Below, piece by piece: positions 8,789 to 18,003 of a stretch of DNA of 64,000 nt (position 1 is its first letter; every line of letters begins with the position of its first letter). The position numbers and the translations under genes are program-made. The notes under the pieces are model-generated. The model was not told the DNA's origin. It searched no databases and worked only from the letters and a program-made list of their open reading frames with translations. The DNA is from Burkholderia sp. H160 (GTDB taxonomy: Bacteria > Pseudomonadota > Gammaproteobacteria > Burkholderiales > Burkholderiaceae): positions 62,001 through 126,000 of the forward strand of contig ABYL01000002.1 of assembly GCA_000173575.1 (NCBI GenBank), read 5' to 3'.

Positions 8789-10396
8789 ATGCCGATCATC
8801 GAATCAAAACTGAACCCACGCTCGGACGACTTCCGCGCGAACGCGGCGGCGCTCGAAGCGCTCGTCGCCGATCTGCGCGCGAAGATCGAGCAACTCGCGC
8901 AGGGCGGCGGCCAGGCTGCGCGCGACAAGCACACGAGCCGCGGCAAATTGCTGCCGCGCGACCGGATCGCGTACCTGCTTGATCCGGGCACGCCGTTTCT
9001 CGAACTGTCGCAACTCGCCGCGTACGGCATGTATAACGACGACGCGCCGGGCGCCGGCGTGATCACCGGCATCGGCCGCATCGCGGGACAGGAGTGCGTG
9101 ATCGTCTGCAATGACGCGACCGTGAAGGGCGGCACCTACTATCCGGTCACCGTGAAGAAGCACGTGCGCGCGCAGGAAATCGCCAGCGAAAACCGCTTGC
9201 CGTGCGTGTACCTCGTCGACTCGGGCGGCGCAAATTTGCCGAATCAGGACGACGTGTTTCCCGATCGCGATCACTTCGGCCGCATCTTCTACAACCAGGC
9301 GAATCTGTCGGCGGCGGGCATTCCTCAAATCGCGGTCGTGATGGGCTCGTGCACCGCGGGCGGCGCCTATGTGCCCGCGATGAGCGACGAGTCGATCATC
9401 GTCAAGAACCAGGGGACGATTTTTCTTGGCGGTCCGCCGCTCGTCAAAGCCGCGACCGGTGAAGTGGTCAGTGCCGAAGATCTCGGCGGCGGTGACGTGC
9501 ATACGCGTCTGTCGGGCGTTGTCGATCATCTCGCGCAGAACGATGCGCATGCGCTCGGGATCGCGCGCAGCATCGTCGGCAATCTGAATCGCGTCAAGTC
9601 GGCGCCGCTCGTATTGCAGGAGCCGAAGCCGCCGCGCTACGACACGCAGAGCATCTACGGCGTGATTCCGGTCGATACGCGCAAGCCGTTCGATATCCGC
9701 GAGGTCATCGCGCGCATCGTCGACGATTCCGCATTCGACGAATTCAAGGCGCGCTACGGCACGACGCTCGTGACGGGCTTCGCGCATATCTGGGGGCATC
9801 CGGTCGGCATCATCGCGAACAACGGCATTCTGTTTTCGGAGTCGGCGCTAAAGGGCACGCACTTCATCGAGCTGTGCTGCCAGCGCAAGATTCCGCTCGT
9901 GTTTCTGCAGAACATCACCGGCTTCATGGTCGGCCGCAAGTACGAAAACGAAGGCATCGCGAGGAACGGCGCGAAAATGGTCACCGCAGTGGCGACCGCG
10001 AAGGTGCCGAAGTTCACGGTGATCATCGGCGGCTCGTTCGGCGCGGGCAACTACGGCATGTGCGGCCGCGCGTATTCGCCGCGCTTCCTGTGGATGTGGC
10101 CGAACGCGCGCATCTCGGTGATGGGCGGCGAGCAGGCGGCATCGGTGCTCGCGACGGTCAAGCGCGACGGCATCGAAGCGAAGGGCGGCAGCTGGAGCGC
10201 GGAGGAAGAAGAGGCCTTCAAACAGCCGATCCGCGACCAATACGAGCATCAGGGCCATCCGTACTACGCGAGCGCGCGTCTGTGGGACGACGGCGTGATC
10301 GACCCCGCGCAAACGCGGGACGTGCTCGGACTTGGTTTATCGGCGGCGATGAACGCGCCGATCGAAGACACGCGTTTCGGCGTGTTCAGAATGTGA
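8789..10396 (+). CDS. liuB: 3-methylcrotonyl-CoA carboxylase, carboxyltransferase (beta) subunit
   Basis: A 535-residue carboxyltransferase subunit of the biotin-dependent 3-methylcrotonyl-CoA carboxylase. It transfers the carboxyl group from biotin on the alpha subunit to 3-methylcrotonyl-CoA. Crotonase-fold motifs include [52 protein letters not shown] and [19 protein letters not shown]. The LPNQ...[16 protein letters not shown] block is typical of MCC rather than propionyl-CoA carboxylase. The start at 8789 ([12 protein letters not shown]) follows TGGAGAA; the frame opens earlier but without support. It lies between liuA and liuC on the same strand. Confidence 0.95.
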   Translation: MPIIESKLNPRSDDFRANAAALEALVADLRAKIEQLAQGGGQAARDKHTSRGKLLPRDRIAYLLDPGTPFLELSQLAAYGMYNDDAPGAGVITGIGRIAGQECVIVCNDATVKGGTYYPVTVKKHVRAQEIASENRLPCVYLVDSGGANLPNQDDVFPDRDHFGRIFYNQANLSAAGIPQIAVVMGSCTAGGAYVPAMSDESIIVKNQGTIFLGGPPLVKAATGEVVSAEDLGGGDVHTRLSGVVDHLAQNDAHALGIARSIVGNLNRVKSAPLVLQEPKPPRYDTQSIYGVIPVDTRKPFDIREVIARIVDDSAFDEFKARYGTTLVTGFAHIWGHPVGIIANNGILFSESALKGTHFIELCCQRKIPLVFLQNITGFMVGRKYENEGIARNGAKMVTAVATAKVPKFTVIIGGSFGAGNYGMCGRAYSPRFLWMWPNARISVMGGEQAASVLATVKRDGIEAKGGSWSAEEEEAFKQPIRDQYEHQGHPYYASARLWDDGVIDPAQTRDVLGLGLSAAMNAPIEDTRFGVFRM

Positions 10397-10445
10397 TGAC
10401 CCACGACGCCACGATGCGACCTCGCAACGCAAAGGAGTACTCCGC

Positions 10446-11234
10446 ATGCAATTCGAAACGCTGAAGGTCGAGATTGCCGGCCCGATCGCGACGGTCACGC
10501 TGAATCGTCCGGAGGTTCGCAACGCGTTCAACGAAACGATGATTGCCGAGCTGACCGCCGCATTCACCACGCTCGACACGCTCGACGACGTGCGCGCGGT
10601 CGTGCTCGCCGCGAACGGCAAGGCGTTCTGCGCGGGCGCCGACCTGAACTGGATGAAGAAAATGGCCGGCTACTCGGATGACGAGAACCGCGCCGATGCA
10701 ATGCGGCTCGCGGGCATGCTGTCAGCGGTGTATCACTGCAACAAGCCGGTGATCGCGCGCGTAAGCGGCGATACGTACGCGGGCGGCATGGGCCTGATTG
10801 CTGCGTGCGACATCGTCGTCGCGGTCGACAGCGCGCACTTCTGCCTGTCCGAAGCACGGCTCGGGCTGATTCCCGCGACGATCGCGCCGTACGTGATTCG
10901 CGCGCTCGGCGAGCAGGCGTCGCGGCGCTACTTCGTCAGCGCCGAGGCGTTTGACTGCGCGACTGCATTGCGCCTCGGTCTGGTCAGCGAGGTGGTCACC
11001 AGTGCCGAGCAGCTCGACGCGACCGTCGCGCAACTCGCGCAGACGCTGTGCGCGAACGGCCCGCAAGCGGTGCGCGCCTGCAAGCGGCTAGTGCAGGACA
11101 TCGCGGGTCGCGAGCTCAGCGACGCGCTGATCGAGGACACCGCCGCACGCATTGCGAAGACGCGGGCTGGCGCCGAGGGCCGCGAAGGCGTCGCGTCGTT
11201 CCTCGAAAAACGCACGCCGGGCTGGCGCAACTGA
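10446..11234 (+). CDS. liuC: 3-methylglutaconyl-CoA hydratase (enoyl-CoA hydratase family)
   Basis: A 262-residue crotonase-family enzyme that, by context, hydrates 3-methylglutaconyl-CoA to 3-hydroxy-3-methylglutaryl-CoA. The oxyanion-hole and active-site motifs are present: GKAFCAGADLNWMKKM and YAGGMGLIAACDIVVA, then FCLSEARLGLIPATIAPYV. The ADLNWM block, with the bulky methionine/lysine run, is characteristic of LiuC/AUH-type enzymes. An AAAGGAGT ribosome binding site lies just upstream. Gene order liuA-B-C-D supports the assignment; from sequence alone a generic enoyl-CoA hydratase could not be excluded. Confidence 0.9.
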   Translation: MQFETLKVEIAGPIATVTLNRPEVRNAFNETMIAELTAAFTTLDTLDDVRAVVLAANGKAFCAGADLNWMKKMAGYSDDENRADAMRLAGMLSAVYHCNKPVIARVSGDTYAGGMGLIAACDIVVAVDSAHFCLSEARLGLIPATIAPYVIRALGEQASRRYFVSAEAFDCATALRLGLVSEVVTSAEQLDATVAQLAQTLCANGPQAVRACKRLVQDIAGRELSDALIEDTAARIAKTRAGAEGREGVASFLEKRTPGWRN

Positions 11235-11286
11235 GACGCCCCGCTAACAACAATCGCCGCGTACCGCCTATTTCATCGAGACACTC

Positions 11287-13356
11287 ATGTTCAACAAGAT
11301 CCTGATCGCCAACCGGGGCGAGATTGCGTGCCGCGTCGCCGCGACCTGCAAGCGGCTCGGCATCGCGAGCGTGGCCGTCTACTCCGACGCGGACGCCAAC
11401 GCGAAGCACGTCGCCGCCTGCGACGAAGCGGTTCATATCGGCGGCTCGACGGCGGCGCAAAGCTATCTGCGCATCGAGCGCATCCTCGAAGCCGCGCGTG
11501 CGACCGGCGCGCAGGCCGTGCATCCGGGCTACGGCTTTCTTTCGGAAAACGAGGACTTCGCGCATGCGTGCGAAGCGGCCGGCATCGTCTTTATCGGACC
11601 GCCGGTCGAGGCGATTGCCGCGATGGGCTCGAAGGCCGCTGCGAAGGCGCTGATGCACGCGGCCGCGGTGCCGCTCGTGCCCGGCTATCACGGCGACGAC
11701 CAGGACCCGCAGCTATTGCAGCGCGAGGCGGACGCGATCGGCTATCCGGTGCTGCTGAAGGCGAGCGCGGGCGGCGGCGGCAAGGGCATGCGCGTGGTCG
11801 AGCGCAGCGCGGACTTCGCGGCCGCGCTGCTGTCGTGCAAGCGCGAGGCGGCGAGCAGCTTCGGCAACGATCGCGTGCTGATCGAGAAGTATCTGACGCG
11901 GCCGCGTCACGTCGAAGTCCAGGTGTTCGCCGATCAGCACGGCGGCGCGGTCTATCTGTTCGACCGCGACTGCTCGGTGCAGCGGCGCCATCAGAAAGTG
12001 CTCGAGGAAGCACCCGCGCCGGGGCTGTCCGCCGAGGTCAAGCGCGCGATGGGCGAATCGGCCGTGGCCGCGGCGCGTGCGGTCAATTACGTCGGCGCGG
12101 GTACGGTCGAATTCATCATGACGCCGACCGGCGAGTTCTATTTCATGGAGATGAACACGCGGCTGCAGGTCGAGCATCCGGTCACCGAGATGGTGACGGG
12201 GCAGGACCTCGTCGAATGGCAACTGCGCGTCGCCGCGGGCGAGGCGCTGCCGCTTACGCAGCAGCAGCTGAAGTTCGACGGCCATGCGATTGAAGCGCGC
12301 ATCTACGCCGAGCATCCTGCGCGCGGCTTTCTGCCGTCCACGGGCATGCTCAAGCATCTGCGCATGCCCGAAGGCGTCGAGTTCGCGATCGACGCGGCCG
12401 GTCTCGGCGAGCCGGGCCGCAAGGCTCCTGTGCGCATCGACAGCGGCGTGCGCGAGGGCGACACGATCACGCCGTTCTACGATCCGATGATCGCCAAGCT
12501 GATCGTCCACGGCGCGACGCGCGAGGAGGCGTTGGCGCGGCTCGCACGCGCGCTGCATGGGTGCGAGGTCGTCGGGCCGCATACGAACGTCGAGTTCCTG
12601 CGGCGCATCGTCGCGAGCGAGCCGTTCGCGAGCGGTGACCTCGACACCGGTTTGATCGAGCGTCATCACGATGCACTATTCGCGCCGGCGCAGAAGCCGT
12701 TCAAGGAAGCGCTCGCGCTTGCGTGCGCCGCGCTGCTGACGCGCGAGGGCGGCACCGCGCACGGCGCGTCGCCGTGGGATGCGCTGTCGCACTGGCGGCT
12801 CAATAGCGGTTACACGCAAACGCTCGGCTGGCGCATGATCGACGACGGTGCCAACGAAGACAGCGACGCCCCGTTCATGGTCGTGTTCGCGCGCAGCGGT
12901 GACACGCAAGCGCTCGTGCAAACACTCGAACACGACGGCGTGCGTGAGGACTTCACATGGTCGGTAGGCACAGGCGACCACGAATTCCGCGCGACGATCG
13001 GCGATGCGCGTGTGACGGGGCGCGTGTTCGTCGACGGCGACAGGTTCCATGTGTTCTGCCACGGCGAGACGCTTGCATTCGAGTGGCAGAACCTGCTCGC
13101 GCATGCCGCGGATGCCGAGCACGGCGAAGGCCGTCTGACCGCGCCGATGCCGGGCAAGGTGATCGCTGTGCTGGTCGAGCCCGGCGCGGTGGTCGAGAAG
13201 GGCGCGCCGCTGATCGTGATGGAAGCGATGAAGATGGAGCATACGATCGGCGCGCCGGCGGCCGGTACGATCGCCGAGGTGCTGTATGCGGTCGGCGATC
13301 AGGTCGCCGACGGTGCCCAGCTGCTGGTGCTCGACGTGCAGCAGGCGAGTGAATAA
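11287..13356 (+). CDS. liuD: 3-methylcrotonyl-CoA carboxylase, biotin carboxylase/carrier (alpha) subunit
   Basis: A 689-residue subunit with an N-terminal biotin carboxylase (FNKILIANRGEIACRV; the ATP-grasp loop KASAGGGGKGMRVV; FMEMNTRLQVEHPVTEMVTG), a linker that binds the partner subunit, and a C-terminal biotinyl domain. The biotin attachment motif VMEAMKMEHTI places the modified lysine at about residue 649. It carboxylates its own biotin with ATP and bicarbonate, then passes the carboxyl group to LiuB. Length and domain order are normal. It is the last gene of the cluster here: HMG-CoA lyase (liuE), often the next gene, is absent. Confidence 0.95.
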   Translation: MFNKILIANRGEIACRVAATCKRLGIASVAVYSDADANAKHVAACDEAVHIGGSTAAQSYLRIERILEAARATGAQAVHPGYGFLSENEDFAHACEAAGIVFIGPPVEAIAAMGSKAAAKALMHAAAVPLVPGYHGDDQDPQLLQREADAIGYPVLLKASAGGGGKGMRVVERSADFAAALLSCKREAASSFGNDRVLIEKYLTRPRHVEVQVFADQHGGAVYLFDRDCSVQRRHQKVLEEAPAPGLSAEVKRAMGESAVAAARAVNYVGAGTVEFIMTPTGEFYFMEMNTRLQVEHPVTEMVTGQDLVEWQLRVAAGEALPLTQQQLKFDGHAIEARIYAEHPARGFLPSTGMLKHLRMPEGVEFAIDAAGLGEPGRKAPVRIDSGVREGDTITPFYDPMIAKLIVHGATREEALARLARALHGCEVVGPHTNVEFLRRIVASEPFASGDLDTGLIERHHDALFAPAQKPFKEALALACAALLTREGGTAHGASPWDALSHWRLNSGYTQTLGWRMIDDGANEDSDAPFMVVFARSGDTQALVQTLEHDGVREDFTWSVGTGDHEFRATIGDARVTGRVFVDGDRFHVFCHGETLAFEWQNLLAHAADAEHGEGRLTAPMPGKVIAVLVEPGAVVEKGAPLIVMEAMKMEHTIGAPAAGTIAEVLYAVGDQVADGAQLLVLDVQQASE

Positions 13357-13369
13357 GCGAGGGTATCGA

Positions 13370-14162
13370 TCAGCCTAGCCGCTTGTAGCCCGCGGCGCGC
13401 GCCTGGCTTTCGAGCTCGCCGATGCGCGCGTAGTCGGTGAGCGGCAGCGTCGAAAAGCCCCTTAAGCGCAGGCGTTTTGCGCGCTCGGGGCGAATGTTCA
13501 GCGTCTCGTTCAGCGCGCGGCGCAACGCGGCGATCGTGGCCGGCGGCACATTGGCCGCGGCGATCAGCGGCAAGCCCGGCGACGCGGGCGGTCATGCCGA
13601 TCGCGCGCACGCGCCGCGCCAATTCGGGCAGCACATCGCAGACGAAGGCGAAGGTCACGCAGTCGATCGCGGCGACGTCCGCGCGATTGTCGGCAACCGC
13701 TCGCAGCGAGCCGAGATGTGATCCCGTGCGCAGCACCGCGCCGAAAAACATGCCGGCGCGCGCGAGCGGCGCGACCGCGTGCCGGAACGCGTTCATGCCG
13801 CTGTTCGAATCGTCCTGGTTGTAGGCGGCGCGCGAGCCGCGGCACGAGGCGAGCGTGTCGAAGCGCGCGTCAGCGCGCGTGACCAGTACGCTCGAGTAAT
13901 GTGCGCCGTCGCAGCCGGGCGCATCGAAGCAGGGTGTCGCGATCAACTGGACCTGCTCGTGCAGACCCTTCATCAGCGGATAACCACAGGTCTGCGAGAT
14001 CAGCAGGTTCGGGCGCCGCCAGAAGCCGTGCAGTTCCTCGTCCGGTTCGACGATGCGGCACGCGGGCTTGACCCGGCGCAGCACGTCGTCGAGCCACCCG
14101 CGCCATTCGAGGTCGAGCGCGGGCGTGACGTTGTACATCGGCAGGGCAGCGATCCAGTTCAT
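13370..14162 (-). pseudogene. PhnD-like phosphate/phosphonate ABC-transporter substrate-binding protein, interrupted by a +1 frameshift
   Basis: The gene begins MNWIAALPMYNVTPALDLEW at 14162 and reads to GMTARVAGL near 13573. It then continues in another frame as PLIAAANVPPATIAALRRAL and ends ...GYKRLG at 13370. Removing one T (an A on the plus strand at 13572-13573) restores a continuous protein of about 263 residues. Family features are the MYNVT start, SQTCGYPLM, YSSVLVTRADA and the AIDCVTFAF block seen in PhnD/TauA-like periplasmic-binding folds. No signal peptide is visible, and no permease or ATPase is adjacent. It may be a real pseudogene or a sequencing insertion. It is convergent with liuD, which ends 13 bases away. 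Confidence 0.72.
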
Positions 14163-14181
14163 GAAGGCGCTTCTCGAACGC

Positions 14182-14460
14182 CTAATGTCTGACCAGTTTG
14201 AATTCGTCGAGACCGAGCCGCACCGGCTCGCTCGGCGTGAACTGCCATTGCTGCGCGGCAACGGAGAGAATCTCGTCCTGCGCATCCTCGAACGCGACCA
14301 GCAGGTCCTGCTTGCGACGGCTCGCGGCGCCGCAGAACTCTACCAGCGCGTCGGCGCTGACTTCGAAAATCTGCGCGCGATCGTCGCAGCACACGCGGAA
14401 CGCGACGGTCTCGCATTCCGTCACACAGGGCCGGAACCCCTCATCGACATAGACCGACAT
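14182..14460 (-). CDS. DUF1488 family small protein
   Basis: A 92-residue acidic protein beginning MSVYVDEGFRPCVTE. The start at 14460 is chosen because an AAGGAGAT ribosome binding site precedes it; an upstream ATG at 14499 lacks one. The pattern CETVAFRVCCDDRAQIFEVSADALVEF, followed by a charged helical tail, fits DUF1488, a short family common in Burkholderiaceae whose function is unknown. It is followed 19 bases downstream by the PhnD-like gene on the same strand, so the two may be co-transcribed. Confidence 0.7.
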   Translation of the reverse strand: MSVYVDEGFRPCVTECETVAFRVCCDDRAQIFEVSADALVEFCGAASRRKQDLLVAFEDAQDEILSVAAQQWQFTPSEPVRLGLDEFKLVRH

Positions 14461-14544
14461 GGCGATCTCCTTCAGACGCCTGAATCGACAGGATGACAAA
14501 CTGCGCCTGCCAGGTATGTGGGAGAACCGGCATTAACGGCCAAA

Positions 14545-14577
14545 TGCCCGGTGCCGCGGCGTAAACCGCGGCGGGCA
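14545..14577 (-). terminator. Strong GC-rich stem-loop between the antiporter and DUF1488 genes
   Basis: Nested perfect arms TGCCC/GGGCA and GCCGCGG/CCGCGGC around a 6-base loop (CGTAAA). It lies about 92 bases beyond the antiporter stop codon in its direction of transcription. Only a short T-rich stretch follows on the minus strand, so an intrinsic terminator is plausible but not typical. Confidence 0.45.
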
Positions 14578-14669
14578 CTGTTCAGAGGGCGCTTAAATCC
14601 GGCGGTATCGACGCGCGAACTGCTCGCTTTGCGTCCGCGATCTGCTACCGATCGCCGTAGGTCTCCACT

Positions 14670-15938
14670 TTACGATGAGCACGAATTTCGTGCAGACGAT
14701 GAGTCCGGGACGTTGAGCCGGCGGATCAGCGGACCTAGTGTCGTCGCCTGAATCAGCAGGCTGAACACGACGACCAGATAGGTGACGCCGATGAACATTT
14801 CGCGTCCATGAAACTCCGGCAGCGACAGCGCGAGCGCGATCGAGATGCCGCCACGCAGCCCGCCCCATGTCAGCACGACAGCCGAATGCGGATTGAGCCG
14901 CCGGAAATTCTGCAGCGCGAGCAGCGGAATCGCCACACTGACGCCGCGCGCGAGCAGCACGACCGGAATCGCCGCGAGCCCGAGCCAGATGATCTCGACG
15001 TGCAGCGACAGCGCGATGATCTCGAGCCCGATCAGCCCGAACAGCACGAGATTGAGCAGCTCGTCGAGCAGGTCCCAGAAGTTGAACAGATGCTCGCGCG
15101 TCTTCTCCGACATCGACGTCGAGGCGCCGTGATTGCCGATCACGAGCCCCATGATCACGACCGCGAGAGGCGCGGACACGTGCAGCGCTTCGGCGAGACT
15201 ATATCCGCCGGTAGCGAGCGCGAGCGTGATCAGGATCTCGACCGGATAGCTGTCGATGCCCCGCAGCAGAAGCGACGCACCGAAGCCGAGCGCGGCGCCG
15301 AGCACGAGCGCGCCCGCGACTTCGCGCAGCAGATCGAATGCGATCGCGCCCGCGGAAAACTCGTTCGCGCCGGTCGCGAGCCCGACCAGCGTGACGAACG
15401 CGACGACGGCCGTGCCGTCGTTGAACAGCGATTCGCCGGTGATCTTGGTTTCGAGGCTTTCGGGCGCCGCCGCGAGCTTGAGGACGCTCAGCACGGCGAT
15501 CGGATCGGTTGGCGAGATCAGCGCGCCGAACGCGAGACACCACAGCAGGCTGACCGGGTGGCCGATCCATTGCGCCGCGTAGTAAATGCCGAAGCCGACC
15601 ACCGCGATTGAAATCAACACGCCGATCGTTGCGAGCATCAGCACAGCGCGCCGCTGCGTGCGCATCTTCGACAGATCGACGTGCAGCGCGCCGGCGAACA
15701 GCAGCAGGCTTAGCAGGCCGTGAAACACGATGTCGGCGAAATCGATCTGCACGACGATCTTGCGCGCGGCGATCACCATCGCCGGATAGTAGAAGCCGAG
15801 CGCTGAAATACCGACGCAGACGACGAGCCCGACCGCGGTGATGCCGAGCGTGTCGGGCAATTTGATGAACCGATAATTGAGGACGCCGAACAGCGCGACG
15901 ATGGTGAATAGCACACCGGTAATCTGGAAGACGCTCAT
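14670..15938 (-). CDS. Cation:proton antiporter (CPA1/NhaP-like Na+/H+ exchanger)
   Basis: A 422-residue integral membrane protein with about 12 hydrophobic segments, starting MSVFQITGVLFTIVALFGVLNYRFIKLPDTLG. The ion-binding core of the CPA1 group is visible as FGALISPTDPIAVLSVLK and ESLFNDGTAVVAFV, which includes the conserved ND pair. WGGLRGGISIALALSLPE is the matching conserved segment in the C-terminal half. It exchanges Na+ (or K+) for H+ at the inner membrane; ion selectivity cannot be read from sequence. The start at 15938 is the first methionine before the first membrane helix. There is no long cytoplasmic C-terminal regulatory domain. Confidence 0.92.
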   Translation of the reverse strand: MSVFQITGVLFTIVALFGVLNYRFIKLPDTLGITAVGLVVCVGISALGFYYPAMVIAARKIVVQIDFADIVFHGLLSLLLFAGALHVDLSKMRTQRRAVLMLATIGVLISIAVVGFGIYYAAQWIGHPVSLLWCLAFGALISPTDPIAVLSVLKLAAAPESLETKITGESLFNDGTAVVAFVTLVGLATGANEFSAGAIAFDLLREVAGALVLGAALGFGASLLLRGIDSYPVEILITLALATGGYSLAEALHVSAPLAVVIMGLVIGNHGASTSMSEKTREHLFNFWDLLDELLNLVLFGLIGLEIIALSLHVEIIWLGLAAIPVVLLARGVSVAIPLLALQNFRRLNPHSAVVLTWGGLRGGISIALALSLPEFHGREMFIGVTYLVVVFSLLIQATTLGPLIRRLNVPDSSSARNSCSS

Positions 15939-16457
15939 CGTGTACGCTCCACCGCTTCGGGACGGCGCAAACGTGCGATGGCGGTGACACCGAAGTGGCT
16001 CGCGCAACAAAGCACGAAAAAAGAAAGCAGAAACAGCTGCCACGATTGCGGCATTGGACCAGCGGAATATTTCACCAGCAATTCCTTATTCAAGACTATT
16101 CAATTTGATAAGCAGTCTGCGATCTGTAATAGCATGTGCGTCGCAGCGTACTTTTAAGATACGAGTGGATGACGGCGAACCGGGGGCTGCGCGGTTCGCC
16201 AAAGAAGCGCCATGATGGGTAAAGGCAGTCATCGGACTACTGATTTACCAACCGAGTTCCAGTCTTTATTTTTGAGGTAGGACTTTTTATTTTGAGATGT
16301 CTCAATGCGTGCGCGCTGGCATCTCGAGGGCAGGGAAAGCCCTGACCGAAAATTGCCCAGGATATGACAATTTTTGACAAATGTCAGTCGAGATTGATGC
16401 AGCATGAGCACTTTGCGAAATGCTGTTGTGTAGCAAAGTCTGAAGACGGAGAAACTT
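15939..16457. other. Intergenic region with an 8-bp stem-loop
   Basis: About 520 bases between the antiporter and the small gene at 16458, more AT-rich than its surroundings. A perfect inverted repeat, GGCGAACC/GGTTCGCC with an 11-base loop, lies at 16174-16200. No gene is supported in either strand; short open frames near 16229-16532 have no coding character. The promoters of both neighbours must lie here. Confidence 0.45.
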
Positions 16458-16754
16458 ATGGAGCAAACCTATCGATATCGGGGCTTTGACATCGTGGTCA
16501 ACGCACTGCGCGCTACCGATACGACCACGCATGCGGGCGACGCCACGGCGCAGCGCGCATATATGGCGGGCGTCACGTTGAAGACGCGGCTGATCGGCGA
16601 CGAGTGGTCGACTGCGTTTCGCGTGGGGCCGGTGGCCGTTCGTTCATCGACCGATCTGCGGGAAGTGCTCGCGGCTGGATTCGCGGCCGGCACTCAGGTC
16701 GTCGATGACGTGCTGAGCGTGATGGGCGACCGGGTCAAGCGCAGGGCAGCCTGA
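16458..16754 (+). CDS. Small conserved hypothetical protein (YRGFDI start)
   Basis: A 98-residue soluble protein, MEQTYRYRGFDIVVNALRAT..., with an alternating basic/hydrophobic pattern and no membrane segment or cysteine. A GGAGAAACTT ribosome binding site precedes the ATG. I do not recognise a named family. Its opening Y+GF-V resembles that of the 71-residue protein at 62837-63052 (IRYKGYEVEA), which suggests a common small-protein fold in this lineage. It is followed by an inverted repeat (16764-16832) that could form a hairpin after the stop codon. Confidence 0.65.
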   Translation: MEQTYRYRGFDIVVNALRATDTTTHAGDATAQRAYMAGVTLKTRLIGDEWSTAFRVGPVAVRSSTDLREVLAAGFAAGTQVVDDVLSVMGDRVKRRAA

Positions 16755-17124
16755 GATCTACACCGACCGACATACACAAGCATCTCAAACAAAAATGATG
16801 AGGTGTTTGGGGCTTGTTATTTGTGTCGGTCGTGTGAACCGGAGTGAAAAGAAGCCGACGAGTAAATAATGATTATTCGAAAATCTTTTCTGTATGCCGG
16901 TATTGTCTCCGTTGTTGTGGGCTGCGATCTCGACCTATGTCAACCTATTTCAGGACGGGTCACCTCAAAGAAAAAAGCCTCGAACGCGCGGAGCGAGCGA
17001 GGCTGAAAGACAGACTCCCTGCCTGTCTGGGGAGGTCGATCGGACCCGTGATCGACTTTCCCACTATAGACAGAATCGGGCGAGCAATTGTGAACAAATG
17101 TCGCATCTATGCCCGTTGCGCGGA
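16755..17124. other. Intergenic region with a long-loop inverted repeat
   Basis: About 370 bases. Perfect 9-bp arms, CGACCGACA at 16764-16772 and TGTCGGTCG at 16824-16832, enclose a 51-base AT-rich loop that contains the minor pair AAGC/GCTT. It may form a transcript 3' structure for the upstream small gene. No protein gene is supported. Confidence 0.4.
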
Positions 17125-17550
17125 TCATCCTCGTCCCTGCATCCGTCTTTTCAAATGCAGCCGCCCCGGCGGCTCGAAATACGTCCCGAAGCGCACGAGC
17201 CCGGCCTTCTGCAAATGGCAGGTCATTTCGAAGCTGACCAGCACGCCTGGGTCGTCGTCCTCGAGGATGTCGATGTCGATCGCGCGAATTCGTGGTTCAT
17301 ATTTCAGCAGCGTCGCTTCCATCTGCTGCTTCAGCGCGTGCGCCGACGACGGCAGAGCCCTGTAGATGTTCGTCATGTCCGGCAGGCCATAGTCGGGCAG
17401 GTGCTTCAACGCGCCCGCGCGCGTGTTCAGAATGCGCCGCACGTTCTGCTGGACGCTCAGGCATTCGAGCGTGCGGTCGTCGTATGCGTCGAGCGGCTCG
17501 CCGCGGATCTGGCCGAGCAGCATGTCGTAGAGAGACGGTCCGGCCGGCAT
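17125..17550 (-). CDS. tssE: Type VI secretion baseplate protein TssE (gp25-like)
   Basis: A 141-residue protein starting MPAGPSLYDMLLGQI, with GGAG 8 bases upstream of the ATG. It matches the gp25/TssE fold, a wedge protein of the T6SS baseplate: SVQQNVRRILNTRAG, the LPDYGLPDM motif, then ALKQQMEATLLKYEPRIR and the closing FEMTCHLQKAGLVRFGTYF. No tssA, B, C, F, G, K or ClpV gene is adjacent, as there would be in an active locus. The only other T6SS piece is a tssJ fragment on the opposite strand, starting within 30 bases of this start codon. I read it as a survivor of a lost T6SS cluster, complete but probably functionless unless a T6SS exists elsewhere. Confidence 0.85.
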   Translation of the reverse strand: MPAGPSLYDMLLGQIRGEPLDAYDDRTLECLSVQQNVRRILNTRAGALKHLPDYGLPDMTNIYRALPSSAHALKQQMEATLLKYEPRIRAIDIDILEDDDPGVLVSFEMTCHLQKAGLVRFGTYFEPPGRLHLKRRMQGRG

Positions 17551-17578
17551 CGTATGGCGCTCCGTCAGGCGATCGTCG

Positions 17579-17884
17579 TGTGTTCAGCGACGGCTTGATC
17601 GCGCGTCTTATGCGGATCTGCTTAAAAGCGACCGAACGCTGCTCGCCCGGGACCTGCAGGCGAGCATGGCATCGGTGCTGAATCCTGGCGCGTCGACGAA
17701 CCTGTCGCAGCCGATGCAAGCCGATACGAAATTTGTGGCGGTCGTCGCGTTCTATCGCAACCCGGGCAACGGGGATGGCTGGAAGTATGTGATCGCGAAG
17801 AAGAATCTCGACGCGGACAAGCCGCTGAAGATCTCGCTGATGGATCAGATTCTGGTGACGGATTGGAGTGTGGCCCACGATTGA
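17579..17884 (+). pseudogene. tssJ: C-terminal fragment of a type VI secretion lipoprotein (TssJ)
   Basis: The frame reads ...LDRASYADLLKSDRTLLARD, then LNPGASTNLSQPMQADTKFV and AVVAFYRNPGNGDGWKYVIA, ending SVAHD. This is the C-terminal two-thirds of TssJ: the 'D(L/F)...LGADL..RD' helix, the beta-strand with the 'P.D..Y/FVAV(V/A)AFYR' motif and 'W+.V'. The signal peptide, lipobox cysteine and first strand are missing. The frame runs into the head of tssE on the other strand, so this is a truncation at a recombination junction rather than a short gene. An internal ATG at 17666 would give only 72 residues. Confidence 0.7.
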
Positions 17885-18003
17885 ATGAGCCGCCGGCTCA
17901 ACCCGCGCAACCCGGATGGCCCGGTAGCCCCAATGCCGAGTCGCCCTTTGCCAGCCTCAAGGCTTCTTCGAGCGTCGCAAAGGGGCTTTGCTCAGACCGT
18001 CCG

